Assembly (NCBI GenBank): GCA_030247855.1
Contig: JAPDRN010000272.1
Location: 1 to 10,310 of the forward strand
Length of the DNA stretch: 10,310 bases
Source: Knufia peltigerae
Lineage: Eukaryota > Ascomycota > Eurotiomycetes > Chaetothyriales > Trichomeriaceae
Reading direction: 5' to 3'
Shown: piece by piece, positions 1-6,778 of the stretch
How the letters are laid out: every line of letters starts with the position of its first letter
How positions within the stretch are numbered: position 1 is the first letter of the stretch
Notes under the pieces: generated by a model
The model's database searches: none
What the model was told of the DNA's origin: nothing
What the model saw: the letters and a program-made list of their open reading frames with translations, nothing else
Made by a program: the position numbers and the translations under genes

Positions 1-26
1 GCGGGCCGTGAAGATGCTCTTGCTGC

Positions 27-118
27 GGGAGCGCCTGTCCCTGCGTGCGAATGTCCCCCGGCGCCGGCCTGCGGCCATCGCCTCCTCCTTTACTTCACAC
101 GCAAGGACAGGCACTCCC
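27..118. repeat. Large stem-loop repeat element A
   Basis: Arms 27-51 and 94-118 are inverted complements over 25 bp with 3 mismatches. The 42-nt loop contains a small inner hairpin (66-69 with 73-76). The inner ends of the arms plus loop (about 46-96) recur in inverted orientation in element B: 46-58 is identical to the reverse complement of 226-238 (13/13), and 81-96 matches the reverse complement of 190-205 at 15 of 16 positions. The outer arm sequence is not shared with B. No protein or mobile-element gene is associated. The family is not one I can name. I have an uncertain memory of similar sequence being dispersed in Xanthomonadaceae genomes. Confidence 0.7.
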
Positions 119-161
119 GTTGCGGAATCGCGCGCGCGCCAACAGAGGCCATGAAAGCCGA

Positions 162-263
162 GCGCCGCCACCACTGCCGGCTCTCCTGCGAAGTAAAGGG
201 GGAGGCAGCCGCGTAGAGGCTGCCAGGGGACATTCGCAGGAGGGCCGGCAGTGGTGGCGGCGC
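162..263. repeat. Large stem-loop repeat element B, inverted relative to A
   Basis: Arms 162-192 and 233-263 are inverted complements at 30 of 31 positions, the single mismatch being at 182/243. The 40-nt loop holds a perfect 7-bp inner hairpin (204-210 with 218-224, loop 211-217). The core is shared with element A in the opposite orientation, but the outer 20 bp or so of each arm (rich in CCGCCACCACTGCC) is unrelated to the arms of A. The 43 bp between A and B (119-161) hold no gene I would defend. Transcribed RNA would fold into a very stable extended hairpin just upstream of the monooxygenase gene, so the element may insulate that gene or end upstream transcription. Confidence 0.75.
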
Positions 264-320
264 CCGATGCAAATCTGCTCGGAAGAGGAGGCGGTCGATG
301 TACCACCCCTGCGCCGATGG

Positions 321-332
321 CACAATGCGGGC
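321..332 (+). promoter_or_regulatory. Candidate -10 box for a leaderless monooxygenase transcript
   Basis: CACAAT at 321-326 matches the sigma-70 -10 consensus at 4 of 6 positions and ends 6 nt before the ATG at 333. The start codon therefore falls at about the normal transcription start distance. No Shine-Dalgarno precedes this ATG. A leaderless mRNA fits both facts. No convincing -35 box is visible near 298-303. A nearly identical string (GGCACAAT then CGGGC) occurs upstream of aidB at 7844-7856. This is inference. Confidence 0.3.
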
Positions 333-1601
333 ATGACGGAACGACTGCGCATCGCCGTAATTGGATACGGCACCGCTGGCCAGGCATTGGCCATCCTGCT
401 CACCCGTGACGGCCACGAGGTGGAGATCTTCGAACGCGTGCCGACGCCAGGGCCGGTGGGCGCAGGGTTCCTGCTGCAGCCCAGCGGACTGCAGGTGCTG
501 TGGCAGATGGGCCTGCTCGATGCCGTGCGTGGCTACGCCATGCCGGTGCGCCGGCTGTATGGTGATACCCCGTGCGAGCGCGCGGTGATGGACATGGGCT
601 ATGACGGCCTGGATGCGCGCCTGCACGGCCTGGGCATGCAGCGCGGGGCGTTGTTCTCGGTGCTGGACAAAGCGCGTGAAGGCGCCGGCGAACTGCATGT
701 GGGTACGACCGTCGTCGAGGTCGATCACCAGCAGGGGCGCTTGCGCGACAGCGACGGCCGCACGCATGGACCGTTCGATCTGGTGGTTGCCGCCGACGGC
801 GCTGCATCCACGCTGCGCAACGGTATCGAAGGCGGCGCGGCGCTGGATCGGGTGTACCCCTGGGGCGCGCTGTGGTGCCTGTTGCCGGCCGAAGACTGGC
901 CGCACATGCAGCAGCTGCGGCAGCGCTACGTCGCCGCGCGCAAGATGATCGGCCTGCTGCCGGTCGGTACCCGTCCGGGTGACGATACGCCTCGCCTGAG
1001 CTTCTTCTGGAGCCTGCCGCGCGCGGATTTCGAGCGCTGGCAGGGCGACGGCATGGCGCCCTGGCTGGAAGAACTGCATGCGCTGTGGCCACAGGCGGGC
1101 GCGCGCTTCGCCCATCTGCAGGACGCTGGGCAACTGGCACGGGCGGTGTACCGCGATGCCGTGATGAAGCGTTGGCACCAGGGCCGGCTGGTACTGGTCG
1201 GTGATGCAGCACACGCGATGAGCCCGCAGCTGGGGCAGGGCGTGAACATGGCGCTGCTGGATGCGCTGGCACTGCGCGACGCGTTGCGCACCCATGGTGG
1301 CCGTGAACCGGCATTGCAGGCCTATCAGGCGCAACGGCGCGCGCATGTGGCGGTCTATCAACGCTGGAGCCGCTGGCTGACGCCGTTGTTCCAGTCCGAT
1401 CGCGATGCGTGGGCGAAGGCGCGCGACGTGCTGCTGGGGCCGATGGGACGATTGCCTGGCGGGCGCGGACACATGCTGCGCGTGCTCAGCGGAACCCAGC
1501 ACGGGTGGCTGGGCGCGTTGCCGCTCGATCCCGCATTCATCGAGGCGCTTGCCGCTGCGCCCGTGCCGGTACCGGGCGTGGCGATGCCGGCCATCGCGTG
1601 A
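333..1601 (+). CDS. FAD-dependent monooxygenase (PHBH/UbiH-like)
   Basis: The 422-aa product is a group A flavoprotein hydroxylase that should use FAD and NAD(P)H to oxygenate a small, probably aromatic, substrate in the cytoplasm. The N-terminal Rossmann motif GYGTAG (residues 11-16) sits in a beta-alpha-beta fold ending at E34, expected to bind the FAD ribose. DLVVAADGAAST (149-160) is the DG motif and GDAAHAMSPQLGQGVN (290-305) is the GD motif that binds the FAD pyrophosphate. Length is normal for the family. I chose the ATG at 333 because the GxGxxG motif then begins at residue 11; the longer in-frame extension from 45 runs through repeats A and B and is not protein-like. It stands alone, with no pathway partner nearby, so the substrate cannot be told. 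Ubiquinone hydroxylases are less likely because no ubi genes adjoin it. Confidence 0.88.
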   Translation: MTERLRIAVIGYGTAGQALAILLTRDGHEVEIFERVPTPGPVGAGFLLQPSGLQVLWQMGLLDAVRGYAMPVRRLYGDTPCERAVMDMGYDGLDARLHGLGMQRGALFSVLDKAREGAGELHVGTTVVEVDHQQGRLRDSDGRTHGPFDLVVAADGAASTLRNGIEGGAALDRVYPWGALWCLLPAEDWPHMQQLRQRYVAARKMIGLLPVGTRPGDDTPRLSFFWSLPRADFERWQGDGMAPWLEELHALWPQAGARFAHLQDAGQLARAVYRDAVMKRWHQGRLVLVGDAAHAMSPQLGQGVNMALLDALALRDALRTHGGREPALQAYQAQRRAHVAVYQRWSRWLTPLFQSDRDAWAKARDVLLGPMGRLPGGRGHMLRVLSGTQHGWLGALPLDPAFIEALAAAPVPVPGVAMPAIA

Positions 1602-1660
1602 AGCTCTTCGTCAGGTCACTTAACGATTGCCTCACCCCGTTTATGCGACAAGAGATGAGC

Positions 1661-1692
1661 ACGCGGCAGCCGCGTCGCCCGCTTTCCTTTTC
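1661..1692 (+). terminator. Weak candidate terminator after the monooxygenase
   Basis: A 6-bp stem (ACGCGG at 1661-1666 with CCGCGT at 1670-1675, loop CAG) is followed after 7 nt by a T-rich run at 1683-1691. The stem is short and the T run is interrupted and distant, so this is a weak call. The rest of the 178-bp gap 1602-1779 holds a 10-bp palindrome, TGATCGATCA at 1694-1703, that could be an operator, and nothing else I can define. Confidence 0.25.
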
Positions 1693-1779
1693 GTGATCGA
1701 TCATCGCGTGGCCCGGGTGGCGCCGCCGTCGCTGCCTGCTGCGGCCCGGATGCGCCGCACGATGCACGAGGAGGACGCC

Positions 1780-2049
1780 ATGTTGTTCGCGGTCGAGAAG
1801 CTGGAATCGGAAATCTGCAAGCTGCGCGGTCTGCTGCGGATGCTGCACGAGGACCAGCCCGACGTACTGGAAGATGTGTTCGAGTTCCATGTCGGCAATT
1901 TGATCAGCCACGCATCACCGGAAAGCCACGACCATATCCGCGCCTGCGCCCACGAGATGCTGGTGGCGATACAGGCACTGCCGCGCCACGCTGACGAGGA
2001 AGCGCCGGATTTCAGCCTGATGCCCGGGATCGTCGCCCGCCCGTCGTAA
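1780..2049 (+). CDS. Small protein of unknown function, 89 aa
   Basis: I do not recognise a family for this 89-aa product. The start at 1780 is fixed by a strong Shine-Dalgarno, GAGGAGG at 1768-1774, with 5 nt spacing. An ATG at 1762 in the same frame lacks such a site, and the open frame back to 1627 is low-complexity. The N-terminal half (LESEICKLRGLLRMLHEDQPDV and onward) reads as charged amphipathic helices. It is acidic, with several His residues (an ESHDH patch around residues 47-51) and a helical HEMLVAIQAL stretch. There is no signal peptide or membrane segment, so it should be cytosolic. It converges on pdeM with 34 bp between stop codons and no strong terminator there. Metal binding through the His/Asp/Glu patch is speculation. 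The good ribosome site and protein-like composition make it likely to be a real gene. Confidence 0.7.
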   Translation: MLFAVEKLESEICKLRGLLRMLHEDQPDVLEDVFEFHVGNLISHASPESHDHIRACAHEMLVAIQALPRHADEEAPDFSLMPGIVARPS

Positions 2050-2057
2050 TTGCAGGC

Positions 2058-2081
2058 CAGGCCTCGACGCAGGCCTCGACG
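2058..2081. repeat. 12-bp tandem duplication between convergent genes
   Basis: CAGGCCTCGACG occurs twice back to back (2058-2069 and 2070-2081) in the 34-bp gap between the stop codons of the small protein gene and pdeM. It contains the palindrome AGGCCT. It is probably a replication-slippage duplication, and no function is evident. Confidence 0.8.
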
Positions 2082-2083
2082 AA

Positions 2084-2725
2084 TCAGCGAACCGGCAGCG
2101 GCACCACGCTGTCTTCCACACAGGCGAGCAGCTGTTCGCCCGGTGCCAGTACAGGCACGACACCGGCGGTGAATGCCGAGAATGCCGGCAGGATGGTGAT
2201 GCCCTTGCGCAGCCAGAACGCGGGAAAGCGTCGACGCAGCGCCGGCAACGCAACCTGCGGGTGCACATGGCCGGCCAGGACGTGCGCGGAGGCATCGGCC
2301 AGCGGCTCGTGCCGTAACAGGAACGGCCCCAAGCGTGCGTCGTCATGCATCTGTACCTGCAGCGCTGCCTTCGGCAGATCACGATCGTGATTGCCGCGCA
2401 CCACGTGGATGTCCAGGGCCGCGTGCTGCTCGCGCCAACCGAGCCATTGCTGATACCAAGCCGCGCGATGCACCGGGCCATGCAGGACGTCGCCGAGGAT
2501 CCATAGTTGCTGGCACTGGCACATGGTTACCATGTCCTGCAGGCGCTGCAGGTCATTGCCAGTGCCGCCCGACGGCAGGGCGATTCCCGCACGCCGGAAC
2601 ACGTCCGCCTTGCCCAGGTGCAGGTCGGCGATCAACAGCGTGCGACGCGCCGGCCACAGCAGCGCCCGACCGCCCAGCAGCAGCATCGACTCACCGCCCA
2701 GCTGCAGCGGCAGATCAGCGGCCAT
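2084..2725 (-). CDS. pdeM: Ligase-associated DNA damage response endonuclease PdeM (MPE)
   Basis: The 213-aa product is a calcineurin-like binuclear metallophosphoesterase. The P. putida family member is known as a manganese-dependent single-strand DNA endonuclease from the same gene cluster. Metal-site motifs appear in order: DLHLGKA (residues 34-40; D34, H36), GDVLHG (78-83; D79), GNHD (111-114), H139 in RHEP, and GHVHP (152-156). Length is typical. The start at 2725 is supported by GGAG 7 nt upstream (2733-2736 on the minus strand) and by the fold beginning soon after. The gene overlaps the helicase 3' end by 11 nt (2715-2725), which suggests translational coupling as the last gene of the operon. 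Upstream in-frame codons to 2794 lie inside the helicase gene and are not needed. Confidence 0.93.
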   Translation of the reverse strand: MAADLPLQLGGESMLLLGGRALLWPARRTLLIADLHLGKADVFRRAGIALPSGGTGNDLQRLQDMVTMCQCQQLWILGDVLHGPVHRAAWYQQWLGWREQHAALDIHVVRGNHDRDLPKAALQVQMHDDARLGPFLLRHEPLADASAHVLAGHVHPQVALPALRRRFPAFWLRKGITILPAFSAFTAGVVPVLAPGEQLLACVEDSVVPLPVR

Positions 2726-5174
2726 GGCGGCGCTCCAGCTGCTGCGCAGCACGCTGCACGCGCGTGCGCCAGTCTTCATTGCTGAACTGCCCACGCAGGC
2801 GTTCGGCCCACAGCGGGAATGCCAGCGGGGTCAGTGACGATGGCTGCTGCAGCGACAACGAACGCGTGGCGATGCCTGCCAGCACCTGCTGCAGCCCGGG
2901 CAGATCCAGGCTGTCGTGCAGTACTTCCTGCTCGGCCAGTGCCAGCAGCAGATGTTCCGGATCGTGCTCGCGCAGCACGTCATGCAGCAGTCCGGCGGAG
3001 GCCTGCAGTTGGCGCAGCGAGCGCGGCATGCCGCCAGGCAGGCTGGGTACCAGCAGGCCCGCCACGCGCGCGATGCCGCGGAACTGGCGGCGTGCCAGCT
3101 CGCCCAGGTTCACCGCTTCGCGCAGGTCCTGCAGCAGGTCGCCAGCGTCCAGCATCGCGCGCCAGTCTGGTTCCTGCAGATCCAGCGGCGTGGCTGGAGC
3201 GAGCACCAGGCCATGGTCATTCACTGCATAGCCGATGCTGTTGCGTTGCCGACGGGTGCAGCGCAGGGCCAGCAGCGCGGCCAGCGCTTCATGCACATGG
3301 CGGCCCGCAAAGGGATAGACGAACAGAAACTGGCCTTCGCGTCGGCGCACGTCTTCCACCAGCAGGTGGCCGGGCGATGGCGGCGCAGACAGCTGCGACT
3401 GCAAGGCCAGCAGCGGCGCAAGCCAGCGCGACTCCACGCTCTGGTCGGCGCCTGACAGCACCATCTCCAGTTCGCGCCCCAGTGGCATCGACAACGGCAA
3501 CTGCCCGCCCTGCCAGCGCGGCACCACGCCATCACCACCGCCGCGCGCCATGCGCACGAACGCAGTCATGCCGCGCAGCTGCACCAGTTCCAGCAGCCGC
3601 CCTGCAAACTGGAAGCGGTCGCCGCGGCGCAGGCGGCTGGCGAACTGCTCTTCCACCGCGCCCAGGCTGCCGCCACGCAGGAACTGCACGCGCACGCTGC
3701 CGTCGCTGCTGATGGTGCCGATCGACAGCCGATGGCGCAGCGCCTGGCGGCGACCGGGCATGCGGTAGATGCCATCGGCATCGCGTACCACCTTGTGGAA
3801 CTCCGGATACCGGGACAATGCACGTCCGCCCTGTACGATGAAATCGAGCACGGCATTCCACTGTGCGTCCTCCAGCGCGGCGAAGGCATGCGTGCCACGG
3901 ACCTGTTCCAGCAGTGCATCGGCGTTGAAGCCGCCCGCCAGCGCGCGGCTGACCGCGTGCTGGGCCAATACGTCCAGCGACAACGTTGGAGGACGTCGCG
4001 CTTCGATCACACCGTCATGCAACGCGCGTCGGGCCGCCGCGTACTCGGCCAGTTCCAGCGCATGGCTGGGAATGCACAGTATTTCGCCACTGGCACCGGG
4101 CCGATGGCGCGCACGCCCGGCGCGCTGGCGCAGGCGGGCCACCCCCTTCGGACTGCCCAGCTGCAGCACCTGGTCCACTTCCGGAAAGTCCACGCCCAGA
4201 TCCAGACTGGACGTGGCGACCACGCACCGCAGCGTGCCCGCACGCAATCCGTCTTCAACCTGCTGGCGCAGCGTGGGATCCAACGAGCCGTGGTGCAGGG
4301 CGAGCGTGCCGGCATCCTCCGGCCATACCGCTGCGAGGGCCTGGTGCCAGAGTTCCGCCTGCGCACGTGTGTTGGTGAAGAGCAGGCTGCTGCGCGCGCG
4401 GAACACTGCATCCAGCACGCGCGGAAGCTGGGAAAGGCCAAGATGCCCGGCCCATGGAAAGCGTTCGCCGGGTTCGGGCAGCAGGCTGCGGATCGTCACC
4501 GGCCGCTGCCGTGCACCTTCCACGATCGGTGCCTGGGGCCGGTGTGGCAGCAGTACGTCGCGTGCCTGCGGCAGGTTGCCCAATGTTGCCGACAGCCCCC
4601 ACAGCTGCATCGTGGGTGCTGCCTCACGCAACAGCGCCAGGTTCAACTGCAGCAGCACGCCGCGCTTGTTGCCCAGCAGTTCGTGCCATTCGTCCACCAC
4701 CACGCAGCGCAGCTGGCGCATGCGCTCAAGGGTGTCGGGATAGCTGAGCAGCAGCGCCAGCGACTCCGGTGTGGTCACCAGTACATCGATACGACCTTCG
4801 CGGGCCAGGCGCCTGTCGCGGTTGCTGGCATCGCCGCTGCGCAGCCCCACGCGCCAGCCCAGGCCAAGGCCATCGATCGGTGCCTGCAGCGCGCGTGCGG
4901 TATCGCTGGCCAGCGCACGCAGCGGCGTCACCCACAGCACCTGCAGCGGGCGTACCGCGCTGGCACGACGCGGTGTGGGGGGCGGGTCGAGCATCGCCTG
5001 CAGCAAGGGGCCACCGAACATGGCCAGGGTTTTGCCGCTGCCGGTGGGGGTGTGCAGCAGGCCGGATTCTCCGGCCATGTAGTGGCGCCACATCGCGCGC
5101 TGGAAGGGCAGGGGGCGCCAGCCGCGACTGCCGAACCAGTCGTTCAGGCGCTGCAGCGCTTCACTGCGCTTCAT
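2715..5174 (-). CDS. Ligase-associated DEXH-box helicase (Lhr-Core type)
   Basis: The 819-aa product is a superfamily 2 ATP-dependent 3'-to-5' ssDNA translocase/helicase of the Lhr-Core class. Motifs in order: I TPTGSGKT (residues 42-49), Ia TPLRALASD (83-91), II DEWH (161-164, within DEWHELLGNKRG, typical of this subfamily), III SAT (195-197), V TSSLDLGVDF (321-330) and VI RQRAGRARHRPG (349-360). The remaining 450 or so residues fit the winged-helix and beta-barrel core domains of Lhr. The length is that of Lhr-Core and far below full-length E. coli Lhr (about 1,500 aa), which has a C-terminal extension. The start at 5174 overlaps the ligase stop as ATGA (5171-5174), and no strong Shine-Dalgarno is visible, which favours coupled translation. 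Further in-frame coding sequence upstream belongs to the ligase gene region. All catalytic motifs look intact. Confidence 0.93.
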   Translation of the reverse strand: MKRSEALQRLNDWFGSRGWRPLPFQRAMWRHYMAGESGLLHTPTGSGKTLAMFGGPLLQAMLDPPPTPRRASAVRPLQVLWVTPLRALASDTARALQAPIDGLGLGWRVGLRSGDASNRDRRLAREGRIDVLVTTPESLALLLSYPDTLERMRQLRCVVVDEWHELLGNKRGVLLQLNLALLREAAPTMQLWGLSATLGNLPQARDVLLPHRPQAPIVEGARQRPVTIRSLLPEPGERFPWAGHLGLSQLPRVLDAVFRARSSLLFTNTRAQAELWHQALAAVWPEDAGTLALHHGSLDPTLRQQVEDGLRAGTLRCVVATSSLDLGVDFPEVDQVLQLGSPKGVARLRQRAGRARHRPGASGEILCIPSHALELAEYAAARRALHDGVIEARRPPTLSLDVLAQHAVSRALAGGFNADALLEQVRGTHAFAALEDAQWNAVLDFIVQGGRALSRYPEFHKVVRDADGIYRMPGRRQALRHRLSIGTISSDGSVRVQFLRGGSLGAVEEQFASRLRRGDRFQFAGRLLELVQLRGMTAFVRMARGGGDGVVPRWQGGQLPLSMPLGRELEMVLSGADQSVESRWLAPLLALQSQLSAPPSPGHLLVEDVRRREGQFLFVYPFAGRHVHEALAALLALRCTRRQRNSIGYAVNDHGLVLAPATPLDLQEPDWRAMLDAGDLLQDLREAVNLGELARRQFRGIARVAGLLVPSLPGGMPRSLRQLQASAGLLHDVLREHDPEHLLLALAEQEVLHDSLDLPGLQQVLAGIATRSLSLQQPSSLTPLAFPLWAERLRGQFSNEDWRTRVQRAAQQLERRHGR

Positions 5175-6778
5175 CGCGCCAGCGCCTGCAACTGGGCCAG
5201 ATGGTCGGCTTCGGCAGCCGGTTTGTCGTGGCGCCAGCGCAGGATACGTGGAAAGCGCACGGCAATGCCGGACTTGTGGCGCGCGCTGCGGTTGACCGCT
5301 TCGAAGCCGAGTTCGAACACCTGCTCGGCACTGACGCTGCGTACCGGGCCGAAGCGCTCGCGGGTATGCGCGCGGATCCAACGATCGAGGGCGAGGATTT
5401 CCTTGTCGTCCAGCCCGGAATAGGCCTTGGCCACTGGAACCAGCGTGTCGCCGTCCCAGACCCCGAAGGTGTAGTCGGTGTAGAGCGTGCTGCGCCGGCC
5501 ATGACCCGCCTGTGCATACAGCAGTACGGCATCGATGGTGAGCGGCTCGACCTTCCACTTCCACCAGTCGCCGCGGCGACGCCCGGACTGGTAGATCGAA
5601 TCGCGGCGCTTCAGCATCAGCCCTTCCACGCCGCGCTCGCGCGATGCTTCGCGCAGCTGCGCGGCATGCTTCCAATCCACGGCGGGTACCTCGGGTGACA
5701 GCTGGATGCGCGGATCGCCGAGCGCGCCGACCACCTCGGCCAACTGCGCGCGACGTTGTTGCAGTGGCAGCGCACGCAGGTCTTCACCGTCGCGTTCAAG
5801 CAGATCGTAGGCGAGCACGCGCACCGGTGTGTTGCGCAGGGTGGCGGCGCCGGGTTTGCGGCGCTGGATGCGGGTCTGCAGCGCGGTGAATGCACGCGGA
5901 AGATTGTCAGCGTCGTCCCATGCCAGCAGCTCTCCATCCAGCACGCAGCCATCGGGCAGCAATGCGGCGGCCTGTTCGATCTCCGGGAAGCGACCGTCCA
6001 GCCGTTCTTCGCCGCGTGACCACAATGCCACCTCGCCCTGGCGCCGCAGCAGCTGCAGGCGGATGCCATCCCATTTCCATTCCAACAGCCAGTTGCTGAT
6101 CTCGCCCAGTCGCTCGGTGGGCTCACCTTCCAGCGGCGAGGCCAGAAAGAATGGATAGGGCTGCTGGCGATCGGTCGGCAGTTCTTCGGCAGACAACAAA
6201 GTGGCCAGCAGGCCAGGGGAAGGCACCCAGTCGCCTAGCATGCGTTGGGCGATGCGGGCGATGTCCAGCCGGGACCACTCGGCCAATGCCTGCTGCACCA
6301 CGCGCTGCGATACGCCAACGCGCAGTGCGCCGGTCAGCAGCTTGTTGAAGACCAGGCGTTCGGCCGATGCAAGTTGTCGCCAGCCCTCGACTACAGCGGC
6401 ACGACGCACGGGCTCCGGCTGGTTGGCGACGGCAAGCAGGTGCTGTTCGATCCAGTCGGCCAGGGGGCGATCCTCGCCTTCGCTGGCAGGATCATCCAGC
6501 AGCAGCGTGAGCGTTTCCGCAAGGTCGCCGACCTGCGCGTAGCTGTCCTCGACCAGCCATGGCGGCAGGCCGGATTCTTCAGCGATCCACGCCCGCAGTT
6601 CGCCACTGCCTGCGATCTTGCGGCGCGCGCCGCCCACCTTGCCACCACTGAGCAGGTACAGCGCCCACGCTGCGTCGTGCGGACGTGCGTGCTGGAAGTA
6701 GTCGATCAGCGCCGCGCGCTTGTCCAGCGTCGCCGTGCTGCGATCCAGCCGCTGGTACAGCGCGGCGAAGGCCTTCAT
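5171..6778 (-). CDS. ATP-dependent DNA ligase of the Lhr/MPE/Exo cluster
   Basis: The 535-aa product seals DNA nicks through a ligase-AMP intermediate. After an N-terminal DNA-binding domain (about residues 1-200), the nucleotidyltransferase motifs are: I EWKWDGIR (233-240, adenylated K235), III DGELL (281-285), IIIa around YDLLERDG (324-331), IV EGLMLKR (385-391) and V WWKWK (405-409). An OB-fold domain follows to the C terminus, including the RFPRILRWR stretch (508-516) of bacterial ATP-dependent ligases. No polymerase or phosphoesterase module is fused, so it is not a LigD. It is the cluster ligase that accompanies Lhr-Core, MPE and Exo. The ATG at 6778 has GGAGG (6785-6789 on the minus strand) at 6 nt spacing and overlaps the exonuclease stop as ATGA. 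Bacteria use NAD-dependent LigA for replication, so this is a second, repair-type ligase. Confidence 0.95.
   Translation of the reverse strand: MKAFAALYQRLDRSTATLDKRAALIDYFQHARPHDAAWALYLLSGGKVGGARRKIAGSGELRAWIAEESGLPPWLVEDSYAQVGDLAETLTLLLDDPASEGEDRPLADWIEQHLLAVANQPEPVRRAAVVEGWRQLASAERLVFNKLLTGALRVGVSQRVVQQALAEWSRLDIARIAQRMLGDWVPSPGLLATLLSAEELPTDRQQPYPFFLASPLEGEPTERLGEISNWLLEWKWDGIRLQLLRRQGEVALWSRGEERLDGRFPEIEQAAALLPDGCVLDGELLAWDDADNLPRAFTALQTRIQRRKPGAATLRNTPVRVLAYDLLERDGEDLRALPLQQRRAQLAEVVGALGDPRIQLSPEVPAVDWKHAAQLREASRERGVEGLMLKRRDSIYQSGRRRGDWWKWKVEPLTIDAVLLYAQAGHGRRSTLYTDYTFGVWDGDTLVPVAKAYSGLDDKEILALDRWIRAHTRERFGPVRSVSAEQVFELGFEAVNRSARHKSGIAVRFPRILRWRHDKPAAEADHLAQLQALAR

Noticed and set aside
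1..216. An open frame entering from the left edge (frame 1 to the TAG at 214-216; another to a TGA at 152-154), possibly the end of an upstream gene
   Set aside because: Both frames run through repeat elements A and B and read as Cys/Arg/Ala-rich low-quality protein. Without the upstream sequence neither can be supported as coding.
151..216. A 21-codon small frame starting at the ATG at 151 inside element B
   Set aside because: It lies within the stem-loop arms, has only a poorly spaced AGAGG before it, and its sequence is dictated by the repeat.
27..263. Reading elements A and B as insertion-sequence ends or integron attC sites
   Set aside because: No transposase or integrase gene lies between or beside them, no target duplication is evident, and I see no attC consensus core sites.
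45..332. N-terminal extension of the monooxygenase back to position 45
   Set aside because: The extension is translated repeat DNA. The FAD-binding fold begins a few residues after the ATG at 333, as usual for the family.
90..1502. A 470-codon antisense open frame opposite the monooxygenase gene
   Set aside because: High GC with strong third-position bias gives long antisense frames. The product is His/Gln/Arg-rich with no domain, while the sense strand carries clear FAD motifs.
3732..5423. A 563-codon open frame on the plus strand opposite the helicase gene
   Set aside because: It is an antisense shadow of the helicase. It has no recognisable motif, and all SF2 motifs are on the minus strand.
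5171..6778. Calling the ligase LigD (NHEJ)
   Set aside because: No polymerase or 3'-phosphoesterase module is present and no Ku gene is adjacent. Its neighbours mark it as the Lhr/MPE/Exo cluster ligase.
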